64,000 nt of DNA from Hyphomonadaceae bacterium (GTDB lineage Bacteria > Pseudomonadota > Alphaproteobacteria > Caulobacterales > Hyphomonadaceae). A program made the translations under genes and the position numbers. Positions 28,578 to 35,986 of the stretch are shown in pieces; within the stretch, counting starts at the first letter, position 1, and each line of letters begins with the position of its first letter. The notes beneath the pieces were generated by a model. The model saw only the letters and a list, made by a program, of their open reading frames with translations, was not told the origin of the DNA and searched no databases. The stretch covers positions 595,340 through 659,339 of the forward strand of contig JADKDU010000002.1 of assembly GCA_016714495.1 (NCBI GenBank). The letters are read 5' to 3'.

Positions 28578-29168
28578 GGTTCTGTCAGGTAAACTCGGGC
28601 AGGTTTTGTGGGCCTTTTGAGGTCTGCGTCGATCAGGCCACCGCCTTGCTCCAGACAGAGTCCGAGCGTGCGCGGAAGATGCGCAGGGTTGGCCGACTGA
28701 TCATGTGCCGTTGAACGTTGAGCGCGTTGTAGATCGCTGCGTGCGTTTCGAGGAAGCGCTGCGCTGAGTTTCGCGATTTGAAGTTCAGCATCTTTCGTTC
28801 GCGCCTTCGGATCGGCATATGGGAATTTTCAATGCGATTGTTCTCGCGAAGTCTGCCGGGTCGATGGCGATCATCGAGTCCGATTTCGCGCAGAGCAGAA
28901 GCGCAGGATTTGAGTCCGTCGGTGATGATTGTCTCAGGCTCGACATGCTGATTTCGCAACAGCCGCCGCAACAATCTCAATGCAGCTCCAGTGTCGCGGC
29001 GTTTCTGCACGACCATGTCCATCACCGCTGCTGTCAAGTTAGCAAAGTAGCGTCGGATTTCAGACCTGCGTGGCCAGTTGGCGGCACTAAAATCCGATGT
29101 GAAATCAGATGGCGCAACAGGACGGTCGAATTCAATTGACGAGTATTCGCGCTCAACCTGACAGCGCC
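28578..29168 (-). mobile_element. IS6-family remnant (copy a), 5' part replaced
   Basis: The left terminal repeat GGTTCTGTCAGGTAAACTCG begins at 28578. The minus-strand transposase C-terminal part (28633 to about 29030) is very close to the full copies and includes the second Asp (ITDGLKS) and the Glu (RIENSHMPIRRRERK). At about 29031 similarity stops and 110 unrelated bases follow. A right-end-like CTGACAGCGCC lies at 29158-29168. It cannot encode an active transposase. Confidence 0.8.
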
Positions 29169-29179
29169 CGCATTTGAGC

Positions 29180-29417
29180 ATCCGAAGGCGCGAGCGAAAG
29201 ATGCAAGGCTTCAAGAGCAGGCCGTCCGCGCAGCGCTTCCTCGAGACGCATGCAGCGGTCTACAACACGTTCAACATCCAGCGACATCTTCTGAGCCGCC
29301 GCGCCATGCGCGTCCTGCGCGCACGCTCGGACTCTGTCTGAGCAGGGCGGTGGCGTGACGGCCGCAAGGCGCGTCGAATATCCAGCACAACCTCACTCCG
29401 TTAAATTGACAGTGCTC
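29180..29417 (+). mobile_element. IS6-family remnant (copy b), 3' end only
   Basis: On the plus strand the last 65 codons of a related transposase are recognisable (RERKMQGFKSRPSAQRFLE, then LRARSDSV and a stop). They are followed by a diverged terminal repeat ending in TTGACAGTGCTC at about 29417. It belongs to the sub-type with MQGFKSR, like copy f, and not to that of the full copies. Confidence 0.7.
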
Positions 29418-29532
29418 TAGTTGATGCGCGCAATTGCCGGTTTCATTGCTGTTCGCGCGCGATTCCGCTAAGCAAGAACCCAAAGGCGGCCGCTGCCTGG
29501 CGGACCGCATCTCGGCTTTGGGAGGAACTGCA

Positions 29533-31482
29533 ATGCAAGCCCGGACACTCAAGCTCGCCCTGGCGTCTGTCTGCGCTGCCGCGATCATCGCCGCCGGCGT
29601 CACCGCCTACGGCCAGATCAGCGGCGCCAACATGGTCGCCGCGACCGTGAAACCAGCTGATCGGGCGGATGATTTTCGCCTCGTCGACCAGAACTCACGC
29701 GCCCACCTGCTGAGCTATTACAAGTTCGCCCCGGCCATCGTGATCGTCAGCCACACCGTCGGCTCCTCAGACATGAACGAAGCCGCGCTGAGCATCCGGA
29801 ACCTTGCGACATCGCTAAACGGATCGGACGCGCAACTCTTCCTGATGAACTCGACACCCGGCGTGACGCGCGAAGCGATCTCCGCTGATATGAAGGCGCT
29901 GAACCTCGACCTGCCCGTCCTGATCGATGACACGCAACTCGTCGGCGAGAGCCTCGGCGTCAGCCGGGTGGCGCAGGCGATGGTGATCAATCCCAAGACC
30001 TGGAAGGTCGTCTACTCCGGCCCGATCGGCGCAAAGCTCAACGCCGCCGTCGTTGCGCTACAAGCAGGCAAGGCTGTGACCGCATCGCACGTCGACATGA
30101 CAACGGCGGCGCTCGCCTTCCCGAACCGCGACAAGGCCGCTCACGCGAAGATCTCCTACGAGAAGGAGATTGCCCCGATCCTCGCCAAGAACTGCGTCGC
30201 CTGCCACTCCGAAGGCGCCATCGGCCCCTTCGCGATGGACAGCTACGAGAAGGTCAAGCAGTGGTCGGGCATGATCCGCGAGGCGATCCGCACGGACCGC
30301 ATGCCGCCCTACAATGCCGATCCGCATGTCAACGCGTTCGCGGCGGACATGAACCTCAAGCCGAAAGACGCAACGACGCTGATCCACTGGATCGAAGCCG
30401 CCGCGCCGCGCGGAGAGGGCTCTGACCCGCTGAAGATCAATGCCAAGGCTGCGCCCGAGTGGGAACTTGGACAGCCGGACCTGATCATCGAACTGCCGGA
30501 ATACGCGATCCCGGCTTCGGGCTTGGTCGACTACCAGAACCCGGAAGTGAAGAATCCGCTGACCGAGGGCCGTTGGCTGCGCGCGGCGACCGTCAAGCCG
30601 AGCGATCGTAAGGCCGTTCACCACCTGCTGTCGAACGGCGCGGGCGGCTATGCCGTCGGCGCGGAGACCACGGTCTATCCAAAAGGCACCGGCACCTGGG
30701 TCGCCCCGGGCCAGACCTTCCGCTTCCAGATGCATTACACGCCCTATGGCAAGGCGACGGTCGAGAAGACCCGCGTTGGTCTCTACTTCTACCCGAAGGA
30801 CGCGCCGCCGGAGATCCTCCGCCGCTCGGCCGTGATTGCCAATGCGGGCATCGAGATCCCGCCGAACACGGCGCGTCACGAGGAGGTCGCTTACATCACC
30901 TTCCCTGAGAAGGCGACGCTGTTCACCGTCTTCCCGCACGCCCACTATCGCGGCGAGAGCGCGGCGGTGTCGATCATCAAGCCGGGCTCGACCAAGGAAG
31001 AGCTGATCATCAGCCTGCCCAAATACGACTTCAACTGGCAGCGCGGCTATGACTTCGCGACGCCGGTGAAGCTGGAGCCGGGCACGAAGCTGGTGACGCG
31101 CTACGTCTACGACAACTCGAAGAACAACCCTGCCAACCCTGATCCGACGATCAAGGTGACGTGGGGCGAGCAGAGCCATGAAGAGATGCAGTACACTGCG
31201 CTCGGCTTCCGCTGGGACGACGAGACTGTCGCCAACCGCAAGGACGACTACCAGAAGCGTCTCGAGGAATCGCGTTCGATCGGCATCATGGATACCAACC
31301 TCGACGACAAGGTTGCCAAGTCCGAAGTGCGCGGTCGCATGGCGCAGATGCTGCTGGCCAACTGGGACAAGGTCGACACCAACAAGGACGGCTATCTGGT
31401 GACAAGCGAGATGACGCAGATCAACGCCGTGATCAACGGCCGCATCCGTGAGGCGCAGGCTCAGCAGTCTATCGGCCAGTAG
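29533..31482 (+). CDS. Redoxin - cytochrome c - copper monooxygenase-like fusion with EF hands
   Basis: The start is ATG 29533, with GGAGG eight bases upstream. The 649 residues begin with a signal peptide (LKLALASVCAAAIIAAGVTAYG). Domains in order: a thioredoxin/AhpC-like fold (about 40-190) without a CxxC pair; a cytochrome c-like heme site CVACHSEGAIGPF (about 227); a two-lobed PHM-type copper domain with AVHHLLSNG, QMHYTPYG and FPHAHYRG ligands (about 300-560); and two EF hands (DTNLDDKVAKSE and DTNKDGYLVTSE) at the C-terminus. Known relatives are annotated as ascorbate-dependent monooxygenases, but no substrate is established. It should act in the periplasm. A strong terminator follows at 31507. 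Confidence 0.88.
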   Translation: MQARTLKLALASVCAAAIIAAGVTAYGQISGANMVAATVKPADRADDFRLVDQNSRAHLLSYYKFAPAIVIVSHTVGSSDMNEAALSIRNLATSLNGSDAQLFLMNSTPGVTREAISADMKALNLDLPVLIDDTQLVGESLGVSRVAQAMVINPKTWKVVYSGPIGAKLNAAVVALQAGKAVTASHVDMTTAALAFPNRDKAAHAKISYEKEIAPILAKNCVACHSEGAIGPFAMDSYEKVKQWSGMIREAIRTDRMPPYNADPHVNAFAADMNLKPKDATTLIHWIEAAAPRGEGSDPLKINAKAAPEWELGQPDLIIELPEYAIPASGLVDYQNPEVKNPLTEGRWLRAATVKPSDRKAVHHLLSNGAGGYAVGAETTVYPKGTGTWVAPGQTFRFQMHYTPYGKATVEKTRVGLYFYPKDAPPEILRRSAVIANAGIEIPPNTARHEEVAYITFPEKATLFTVFPHAHYRGESAAVSIIKPGSTKEELIISLPKYDFNWQRGYDFATPVKLEPGTKLVTRYVYDNSKNNPANPDPTIKVTWGEQSHEEMQYTALGFRWDDETVANRKDDYQKRLEESRSIGIMDTNLDDKVAKSEVRGRMAQMLLANWDKVDTNKDGYLVTSEMTQINAVINGRIREAQAQQSIGQ

Positions 31483-31506
31483 TCTTTTCGATGTGAAAGA
31501 TTGGAG

Positions 31507-31534
31507 CAGGCGGGCCGTGAGGTCCGCCTGTTTT
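31507..31534 (+). terminator. Rho-independent terminator
   Basis: A ten-base-pair stem (CAGGCGGGCC/GGTCCGCCTG, one G-U pair) with a GTGA loop is followed directly by TTTT. It lies 25 bases after the copper monooxygenase stop and ends that transcript. Confidence 0.85.
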
Positions 31535-31599
31535 CGTTTGGGGCGGCGTCTGAGCTGCTCGCGGGAGCGAGTCAGATTTTGGACACCAGGAGAGGCGCG

Positions 31600-31725
31600 A
31601 TGCAGTTGTTTGTCAGTTTGGATGTTTCGCAGGTTTTGACCCAACTGTGCGTCGTCGATCCGGACGGAAGGCAGGTTGTGAACCGGCGTGGGGTCAAGGC
31701 GCCGATAGGCGCGCTACTCCATTGA
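31600..31725 (+). pseudogene. IS110-family transposase, N-terminal remnant
   Basis: From ATG 31600 (GGAGAGG upstream) 41 codons read FVSLDVSQVLTQLCVVDPDG, the beginning of IS110-type DEDD transposases, including the first catalytic Asp in LDVS. The frame then runs into the repeat at 31676-31767 and stops. Nothing of the rest of an IS110 element remains here. Confidence 0.6.
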
Positions 31726-31767
31726 TTTTGTGAAAAGCGGAGGCGTCCTCGACCTGCGCCTATTCAC
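31676..31767 (+). repeat. Direct repeat copy B (partner at 25793)
   Basis: This is the partner of 25793-25884, in the same orientation. Its first bases overlap the end of the IS110-like remnant, so the repeat is probably part of that element family. It is followed at once by the 5' remnant of an IS6 copy. Confidence 0.7.
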
Positions 31768-32045
31768 ACTTCAAAGATTCCACTTGCGTCGGAGGGGCCG
31801 TCCACACAGGCAGGTCAGGATGGTTTCGTAGCTGATCTCGATGCCGCGTTGAGCCAGCATCTCCTCGACATAGCGCAGGCTGAGCGTGAAGCGGAAGTAG
31901 AGCCAAACGGAGTGCTGGATGATCGCCGGCGGGAAGCGATGCCGCTTGTAGGATATTCGCGTCATTGGTGTCTCCTGTCACCGAATACCGGCTATACCAG
32001 AGACCACTTCGCATTTGCCTGACAGCTCCTTTGCCTGACAGCTCC
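31768..32045 (-). mobile_element. IS6-family remnant (copy c), 5' end with duplicated terminus
   Basis: About 65 codons of the transposase N-terminus (MTRISYKRHRFPPAIIQH to ISYETIL) remain on the minus strand from 31965 downward, after which the frame is foreign. The terminal repeat TTTGCCTGACAGCTCC occurs twice in tandem (32014-32029 and 32030-32045). Confidence 0.82.
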
Positions 32046-32265
32046 ATGGCGACGACGATCAGCCAGATGGTCACATCGGGCTGCCGGCGCGGCTCGTCGG
32101 CCGGTTGTTCATTGCGACTGCGTCTACGCTACTGTCCGACCATGGCGCTCTCATGGAAGTGGGACAGGCGCTGCGCCTTGTCGCAGGTCAATCCAAGGCC
32201 CAAGCATTCTGGTGCATTTCACAATTGACTGCATCCGGTTTTCGCGCCGCGTCCGCCGGCCAGTC

Positions 32266-32712
32266 TCACTTCTTGAGCGTGTGGAGGTAGGCTGAGAGAT
32301 CCTGGATGTGGACTGGGTCGACAATCAGATTCGGCATGGTGGCATGGGATGTATGCAGCGCGACATTGAGCCCCATGAGAGTCATTCCCGGCGCATTGGC
32401 GATCACCTCGAATGTGGGCGCGTTGGGATTGGGGGAGCGGGTTTGACCCGCTGCAACAGCGTGGCAACCAGCGCAGGCGCTCTCAGCATAGACGCGTCCA
32501 GGCAGGGGAGCGACCACCTGCGCGACCTGACCCGCCTTAACGTCCGCTGTGGTTTCTGCCGGCTGGGCGCGTTCGGGGACGCAAGCGGCGGCGAGGAGGC
32601 AGACGGCAGGGAGCAGACGGAGCCGCCTGAGCATCAGAACCAACCGCGCGTTAGCTGGAGGCGGGAGGGTTTGGCTGGCTCCAATTGCAGCTTCGCGCCT
32701 GAGGTCGTGCAT
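32266..32712 (-). CDS. Small cytochrome c, probable lipoprotein
   Basis: ATG 32712 has a good ribosome site (AAGGAG, seven bases away) and gives 148 residues; a second start at 32634 would give a cleaner lipoprotein signal (RLLPAVCLLAAAC). Either way a Cys after LLAA is the likely lipid site. The mature part has one heme site, CAGCHAV, and a probable Met ligand in HATMPNL, with a short helical end. It resembles small cytochromes c of about 90 residues used as electron shuttles. It is isolated, between IS scars. The nearest redox gene is the copper monooxygenase-like protein, which lies on the other strand. Confidence 0.85.
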   Translation of the reverse strand: MHDLRREAAIGASQTLPPPANARLVLMLRRLRLLPAVCLLAAACVPERAQPAETTADVKAGQVAQVVAPLPGRVYAESACAGCHAVAAGQTRSPNPNAPTFEVIANAPGMTLMGLNVALHTSHATMPNLIVDPVHIQDLSAYLHTLKK

Positions 32713-33187
32713 GGAATGTCTCCTTCGATCCTCGATGCATGAGCCTCAGCTGCCGGTCCAGGATCAGAGCGGCCGGCCGCCAACCACTCGAATATCCTAC
32801 GACAACCGGCGCCTCCATCTGATGCGCATCAAAGACACCCGGGTCAGGCGCGTAAGGATAAATTGGAGCTTGAGGTTGATCAAGCCGGATGCAGCAAGGG
32901 CATCACACTGTTGGTTTTCTGATGGCAGGAGAAGGCTGGCAGGGTGTGTCGAGGCGTAACAGCAAGGGCTCGGGCGGGCCAGCGTCTGGATTGCGCTTAC
33001 GCGGAGCGAGGCGTGTCGGTCGGTTCGGGCAGCTTTATGGGAGAGGTCCGATGACCACCGCCCGGGTTCGATCCCTAGAGCCTTTCTGCTTTTGACGGAA
33101 TCGGAAGGATTCCCGGTCGCATCGAACTGTGATTCAGTTTCCGTTCTGGATCAGGAGGCGCGCGGCGATGGGAAGGTGCTATTCAAT
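32713..33187. other. Gap between cytochrome c gene and full IS6 copy
   Basis: No supported gene. Around 32794 a short plus-strand segment reads TRISYDNRR, like the first residues of the IS6 transposase, and may be a very old remnant. A T-arm-like GGGTTCGATCCC occurs near 33066 without the rest of a tRNA. Confidence 0.4.
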
Positions 33188-33999
33188 GACTCTGTCAGGT
33201 AAACTCGGGCAGGTTTTGTGGGCCTTTTGAGGTCTGCGTCGATCACGCCACCGCCTTGCTCCAGATAGAGTCCGAGCGTGCGCGGAAGGCGCGCAAGGTT
33301 GGCCGACTGATCATGTGCCGCTGAACGTTGAAGACGTTGTAGATCGCCGCGTGCGTTTCGAGAAAGCGCTGCGCTGAGTTTCGCGATTTGAAGTTCAGCA
33401 TCTTTCGTTCGCGCCTTCGGATCGGCATATGGGAATTTTCAATGCGATTGTTCTCGCGAAGTCTGCTAGGTCGATGGCGATCATCGAGTTCGATTTCGCG
33501 CTGAGCAGAAGCGCAGGATTTGAGTCCGTCGATGATAGTTGTCTCAGGCTCGACATGCTGATTGCGCAACAACCGCCGCAACAATCTCAATGCAGCTCCG
33601 GTATCGCGGCGCTTCTGCACGACCATGTCCATCACTTCGCCCTCGTCATCGACCGCCCGCCACAGGAACATGCGTTCACCGCCGATCATGCAGACCATTT
33701 CAGCGAGGCGCCAGCGCGGCGAGGGCGGTTGTTTGCGACGTCGAAGGTTCGCTGCGATCTTTGGCCCGAACTTGATGGTCCAGCAGCGAATGGTTTCGTA
33801 GCTGACTTCGATGCCACGCTGGACGAGCATCTCCTCGACGTTGCGCAGGCTGAGGGTGAATCGGAAGTACAGCCAAACGGCGTGCTGGATGATCGCTGGC
33901 GGGAAGCGGCGCCGCTTGTAGGATATTCGCGTCATTGGGATCTCCCGTCACCGAAAACCGGCTATACCAGAGACCACTTCGCATTTGCCTGACATCTCC
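33188..33999 (-). mobile_element. IS6-family insertion sequence, full-length copy d (812 bp)
   Basis: The left end (33188) reads CTGTCAGGTAAACTCG after four variable bases. The right end (33999) reads GGAGATGTCAGGCAAATGCG on the minus strand. These are imperfect inverted repeats of the GG..CTGTCAGG type common in IS6 elements. One intact transposase frame fills the interior. No 8-base target duplication is visible in the flanks (TATTCAAT versus CGATGATG). Confidence 0.9.
33243..33935 (-). CDS. IS6-family transposase (first catalytic Asp replaced by Ala)
   Basis: The 230 residues have the IS6 layout: a helix-turn-helix-like N-terminus (RNVEEMLVQRGIEVSYETIRCW), then the DDE catalytic core. The segment that normally reads W-x-L-D-E-M reads WRLAEM, so the first catalytic Asp is Ala. 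The second Asp is in IIDGLKSCAS and the Glu in RIENSHMPIRRRERK. The frame is otherwise intact, from ATG 33935 to the stop near the left end. A GCT codon replaces the expected GAT/GAC. The same change is present in the other full copy at 39964. It may be unable to transpose by itself unless a neighbouring acid compensates. Confidence 0.9.
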   Translation of the reverse strand: MTRISYKRRRFPPAIIQHAVWLYFRFTLSLRNVEEMLVQRGIEVSYETIRCWTIKFGPKIAANLRRRKQPPSPRWRLAEMVCMIGGERMFLWRAVDDEGEVMDMVVQKRRDTGAALRLLRRLLRNQHVEPETTIIDGLKSCASAQREIELDDRHRPSRLRENNRIENSHMPIRRRERKMLNFKSRNSAQRFLETHAAIYNVFNVQRHMISRPTLRAFRARSDSIWSKAVA

Positions 34000-34029
34000 C
34001 GATGATGCCGTCGGGGGCGTCCACCCCAT

Positions 34030-34177
34030 CATTCAACATGCAGCGGCATTTGTTGAGCCGTCGCACCTTGCGCGTATTCAGAGCGCGGGCGGATTCTGTC
34101 TGGAACAAGGCGGTGGCGTGAGCCCAGGCCGTGCCTCAAAGCCCAGCAAAACGTGCGCTAGTTTACCTGACAGCCCT
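34030..34177 (+). mobile_element. IS6-family remnant (copy e), 3' end only
   Basis: The last 28 codons (MQRHLLSRRTLRVFRARADS to NKAVA stop, about 34036-34122) and the terminal repeat TAGTTTACCTGACAG (ending about 34177) remain on the plus strand. It ends 43 bases before the parD promoter. Confidence 0.8.
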
Positions 34178-34219
34178 CCCGGCCCTCGTGAAGAACGCCC
34201 GGATGTTTGATGGCAGAAA

Positions 34220-34250
34220 TTGACAAACTTTGCCAAGTCGCTATATTGGC
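34220..34250 (+). promoter_or_regulatory. parDE promoter with overlapping inverted repeat
   Basis: TTGACA (34220-34225), a 16-base spacer and TATATT (34242-34247) form a near-consensus sigma-70 promoter. The inverted repeat GCCAA (34232-34236) / TTGGC (34246-34250) overlaps the -10 box. Its position fits autorepression by ParD, as known for this family. Confidence 0.65.
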
Positions 34251-34270
34251 GCGATCGAAAGGATAGCTCC

Positions 34271-34528
34271 ATGGCGACCATGAACGTCTCGCTCCCCGAT
34301 ACGCTAAAGGACTGGGTGGAAGCCCAGGCTGAGACGGGCCGCTACGCCAACGCCAGCGATTACGTGCGCGACCTTATCCGCAAGGATCAGGACCGCGCCA
34401 ACAAAGTCGACGCGCTCCAACGGCTGATCACGGAAGGATTGGAGAGTGGAGAGGCGCAAAGTCTCGATCTCCCCTCCTTCCTTAGTCGAATGAGGGCCAA
34501 GCATGAGTCAAAATCCAAGAAGCGCTAA
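34271..34528 (+). CDS. parD: ParD-type antitoxin
   Basis: Start at ATG 34271, after AAGGATAG. The 85 residues begin with the ribbon-helix-helix DNA-binding part (MATMNVSLPDTLKDWVEAQ, NASDYVRDLIRKDQ). A C-terminal tail (LPSFLSRMRAKHE) follows, which in ParD proteins wraps around and inactivates ParE. It acts as a dimer, represses its own promoter and neutralises the toxin encoded next. The 3' end overlaps parE by 26 bases, a common arrangement that keeps antitoxin translated first. The pair sits between IS6 remnants, so it may have helped maintain this region. Confidence 0.92.
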   Translation: MATMNVSLPDTLKDWVEAQAETGRYANASDYVRDLIRKDQDRANKVDALQRLITEGLESGEAQSLDLPSFLSRMRAKHESKSKKR

Positions 34529-34823
34529 ACCTTTCCGTCTCACGCCAGCGGCACTCGGCGATCTTGAGAAGATCTACGACTTCACGGTGGAGCGCTGGTC
34601 GGTCAGCAAGGCCGATGAATACGTCAGCGGGCTTCACGTCGCCTTCGAGCGCCTGGCCGAAAACCCGCTGATCGCGCGCGAGCGCATCGAGTACACGCCG
34701 CCGGTGCGCATCTACCGCCATGAATCCCACATTGTCGTCTTCCTCGACGAACCCGACCACGTCAAGATCATCCGCATCCGCCACGGCCACGAAGACTGGG
34801 CGAACGATCCCGAGGGGAAGTAG
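34503..34823 (+). CDS. parE: ParE/RelE-superfamily toxin
   Basis: Start at ATG 34503, inside parD. The 106 residues fit ParE: an N-terminal helix pair (FRLTPAALGDLEKIYDFTVERW, KADEYVSGLH), a GxRxx-like ERIEYTPPVRIYRH region and C-terminal strands (HIVVFLDEPDHVKIIRIRHGHED). Known ParE toxins inhibit DNA gyrase; related RelE members cut mRNA on ribosomes. The sequence favours ParE, but the target is not proven. The reading frame is intact. Confidence 0.9.
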   Translation: MSQNPRSAKPFRLTPAALGDLEKIYDFTVERWSVSKADEYVSGLHVAFERLAENPLIARERIEYTPPVRIYRHESHIVVFLDEPDHVKIIRIRHGHEDWANDPEGK

Positions 34824-34886
34824 CCCTTGCGGATCGAGCAGAAGGGAAGCAGCTGACACGTTTCTCCAGTGCATATGCTGATGAAC

Positions 34887-35300
34887 GGAGCTGTCAGTCC
34901 AATGCGAGACGGTCTCTGAAGTCGCGCTACTTTCAGGCGTTCCGGAGGCCCCAATGACGCGAATATCCTACAAGCGGCATCGCTTCCCGCCCGCGATCAT
35001 CCAGCACGCCGTTTGGCTCTGCGTTCATACCCTGCTGCACTAGAACATCTCGGACTGATCGATCGCCACCATCCAGGCCGGCTGCGCGACAACAACCGCG
35101 CCGAAAACTCGCACCTCGCGATCCGACGACGCGAGCGAAAGATGCAAGGCTTCAAGAGCCGGCGATCGGCTCAGCGTTTTCTCGAGACGCACGCCGCCAT
35201 CTACAACGCGTTCGACGTGCAGCGGCATCTGTTGAGCCGTCGCGCCTTGCGCGTGTTCAGAGCACGGGCGGATTCTGTCTGGAGCAAGGCTGTGGCGTGA
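34887..35300 (+). mobile_element. IS6-family remnant (copy f), internal deletion
   Basis: The left end GGAGCTGTCAGTCCAATGCG begins at 34887; this is the second sub-type of terminal repeat. ATG 34954 starts the transposase (MTRISYKRHRFPPAIIQHAVWL). After 23 codons the frame jumps to the C-terminal quarter (LRSYPAALEHLGLIDRHHPG to WSKAVA, stop at 35300), so about 100 codons with most of the active site are gone. Confidence 0.85.
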
Positions 35301-35808
35301 TGGTCTGGACGATTGGCAGAGAACGCGTCTGGATCTGGCTCGCCGTCGATGACGAAGGCGAGGTCATGGACATGATTGTTCAGAAGCGTCGCGACACTGG
35401 AGCCGCGTTGAGATTGTTGCGGCGGCTGTTGCGGAATCAGCATGTCGAGCCAGAGCATCGCTACCGACGGACTCAAATCCTACGCTTCTGCTCTGCGAGA
35501 AGTCGGGCTCGATCACCGCCATCGACAAGGCCATCTGCGCGAGAACAACCGCGCTGAAAACTCACACCTGCCGATCCGAAGGCGCGAGCGAAAGATACTC
35601 AACTTCAAATCGCGAAATTCGGCGCAGCGCTTTCTCGAAACGCACGCCGCCATCTACAACGTGTTCAACATTCAACGGCACATGATCAGCAGGCCGACCT
35701 TGCGCGTCTTCCGCGCACGCTCGGACTCCGTCTGGAGCAAGGCAGTGGCGTGATCGCAGCAGACCGCAAAAGGCCAACAAAACCTACGCGAGTTTACCTG
35801 ACAGAACC
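35301..35808 (+). mobile_element. IS6-family remnant (copy g), 5'-truncated and frameshifted
   Basis: It is joined directly to copy f. It begins in the middle of the transposase (VWTIGRERVWIWLAVDDEGE), shifts frame near 35455, where AGAG has become AG (a two-base loss compared with copy j), and continues as SIATDGLKSYASALRE to WSKAVA. The right terminal repeat ends at 35808 (TTTACCTGACAGAACC). Confidence 0.87.
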
Positions 35809-35986
35809 CTTTCGAACGTCCGCGGGTCGTACAAGGAGGGGGCGTGAAGATCCTGATAGTATTGCCCGAGTTGGACCGGCTATTGCCGCTTGCGCGTCGA
35901 CGGGCGAGAACTATCGTCGACTTAAGAAATCATGTCCGCAGTCACGATGACCGTGATTGGAAGGTGCACGAAGGGGAGGTTTAGGG

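Noticed and set aside
30058..31644. Minus-strand frame of 528 codons across the copper monooxygenase gene
   Set aside because: It is a shadow of a high-GC coding frame, full of Arg/Val/Asp runs with no domain.
33040..33090. T-arm-like GGGTTCGATCCC, possible tRNA fragment
   Set aside because: No acceptor, D-arm or anticodon arm can be paired around it; a similar TTCGATACCC near 52,000 is equally isolated.
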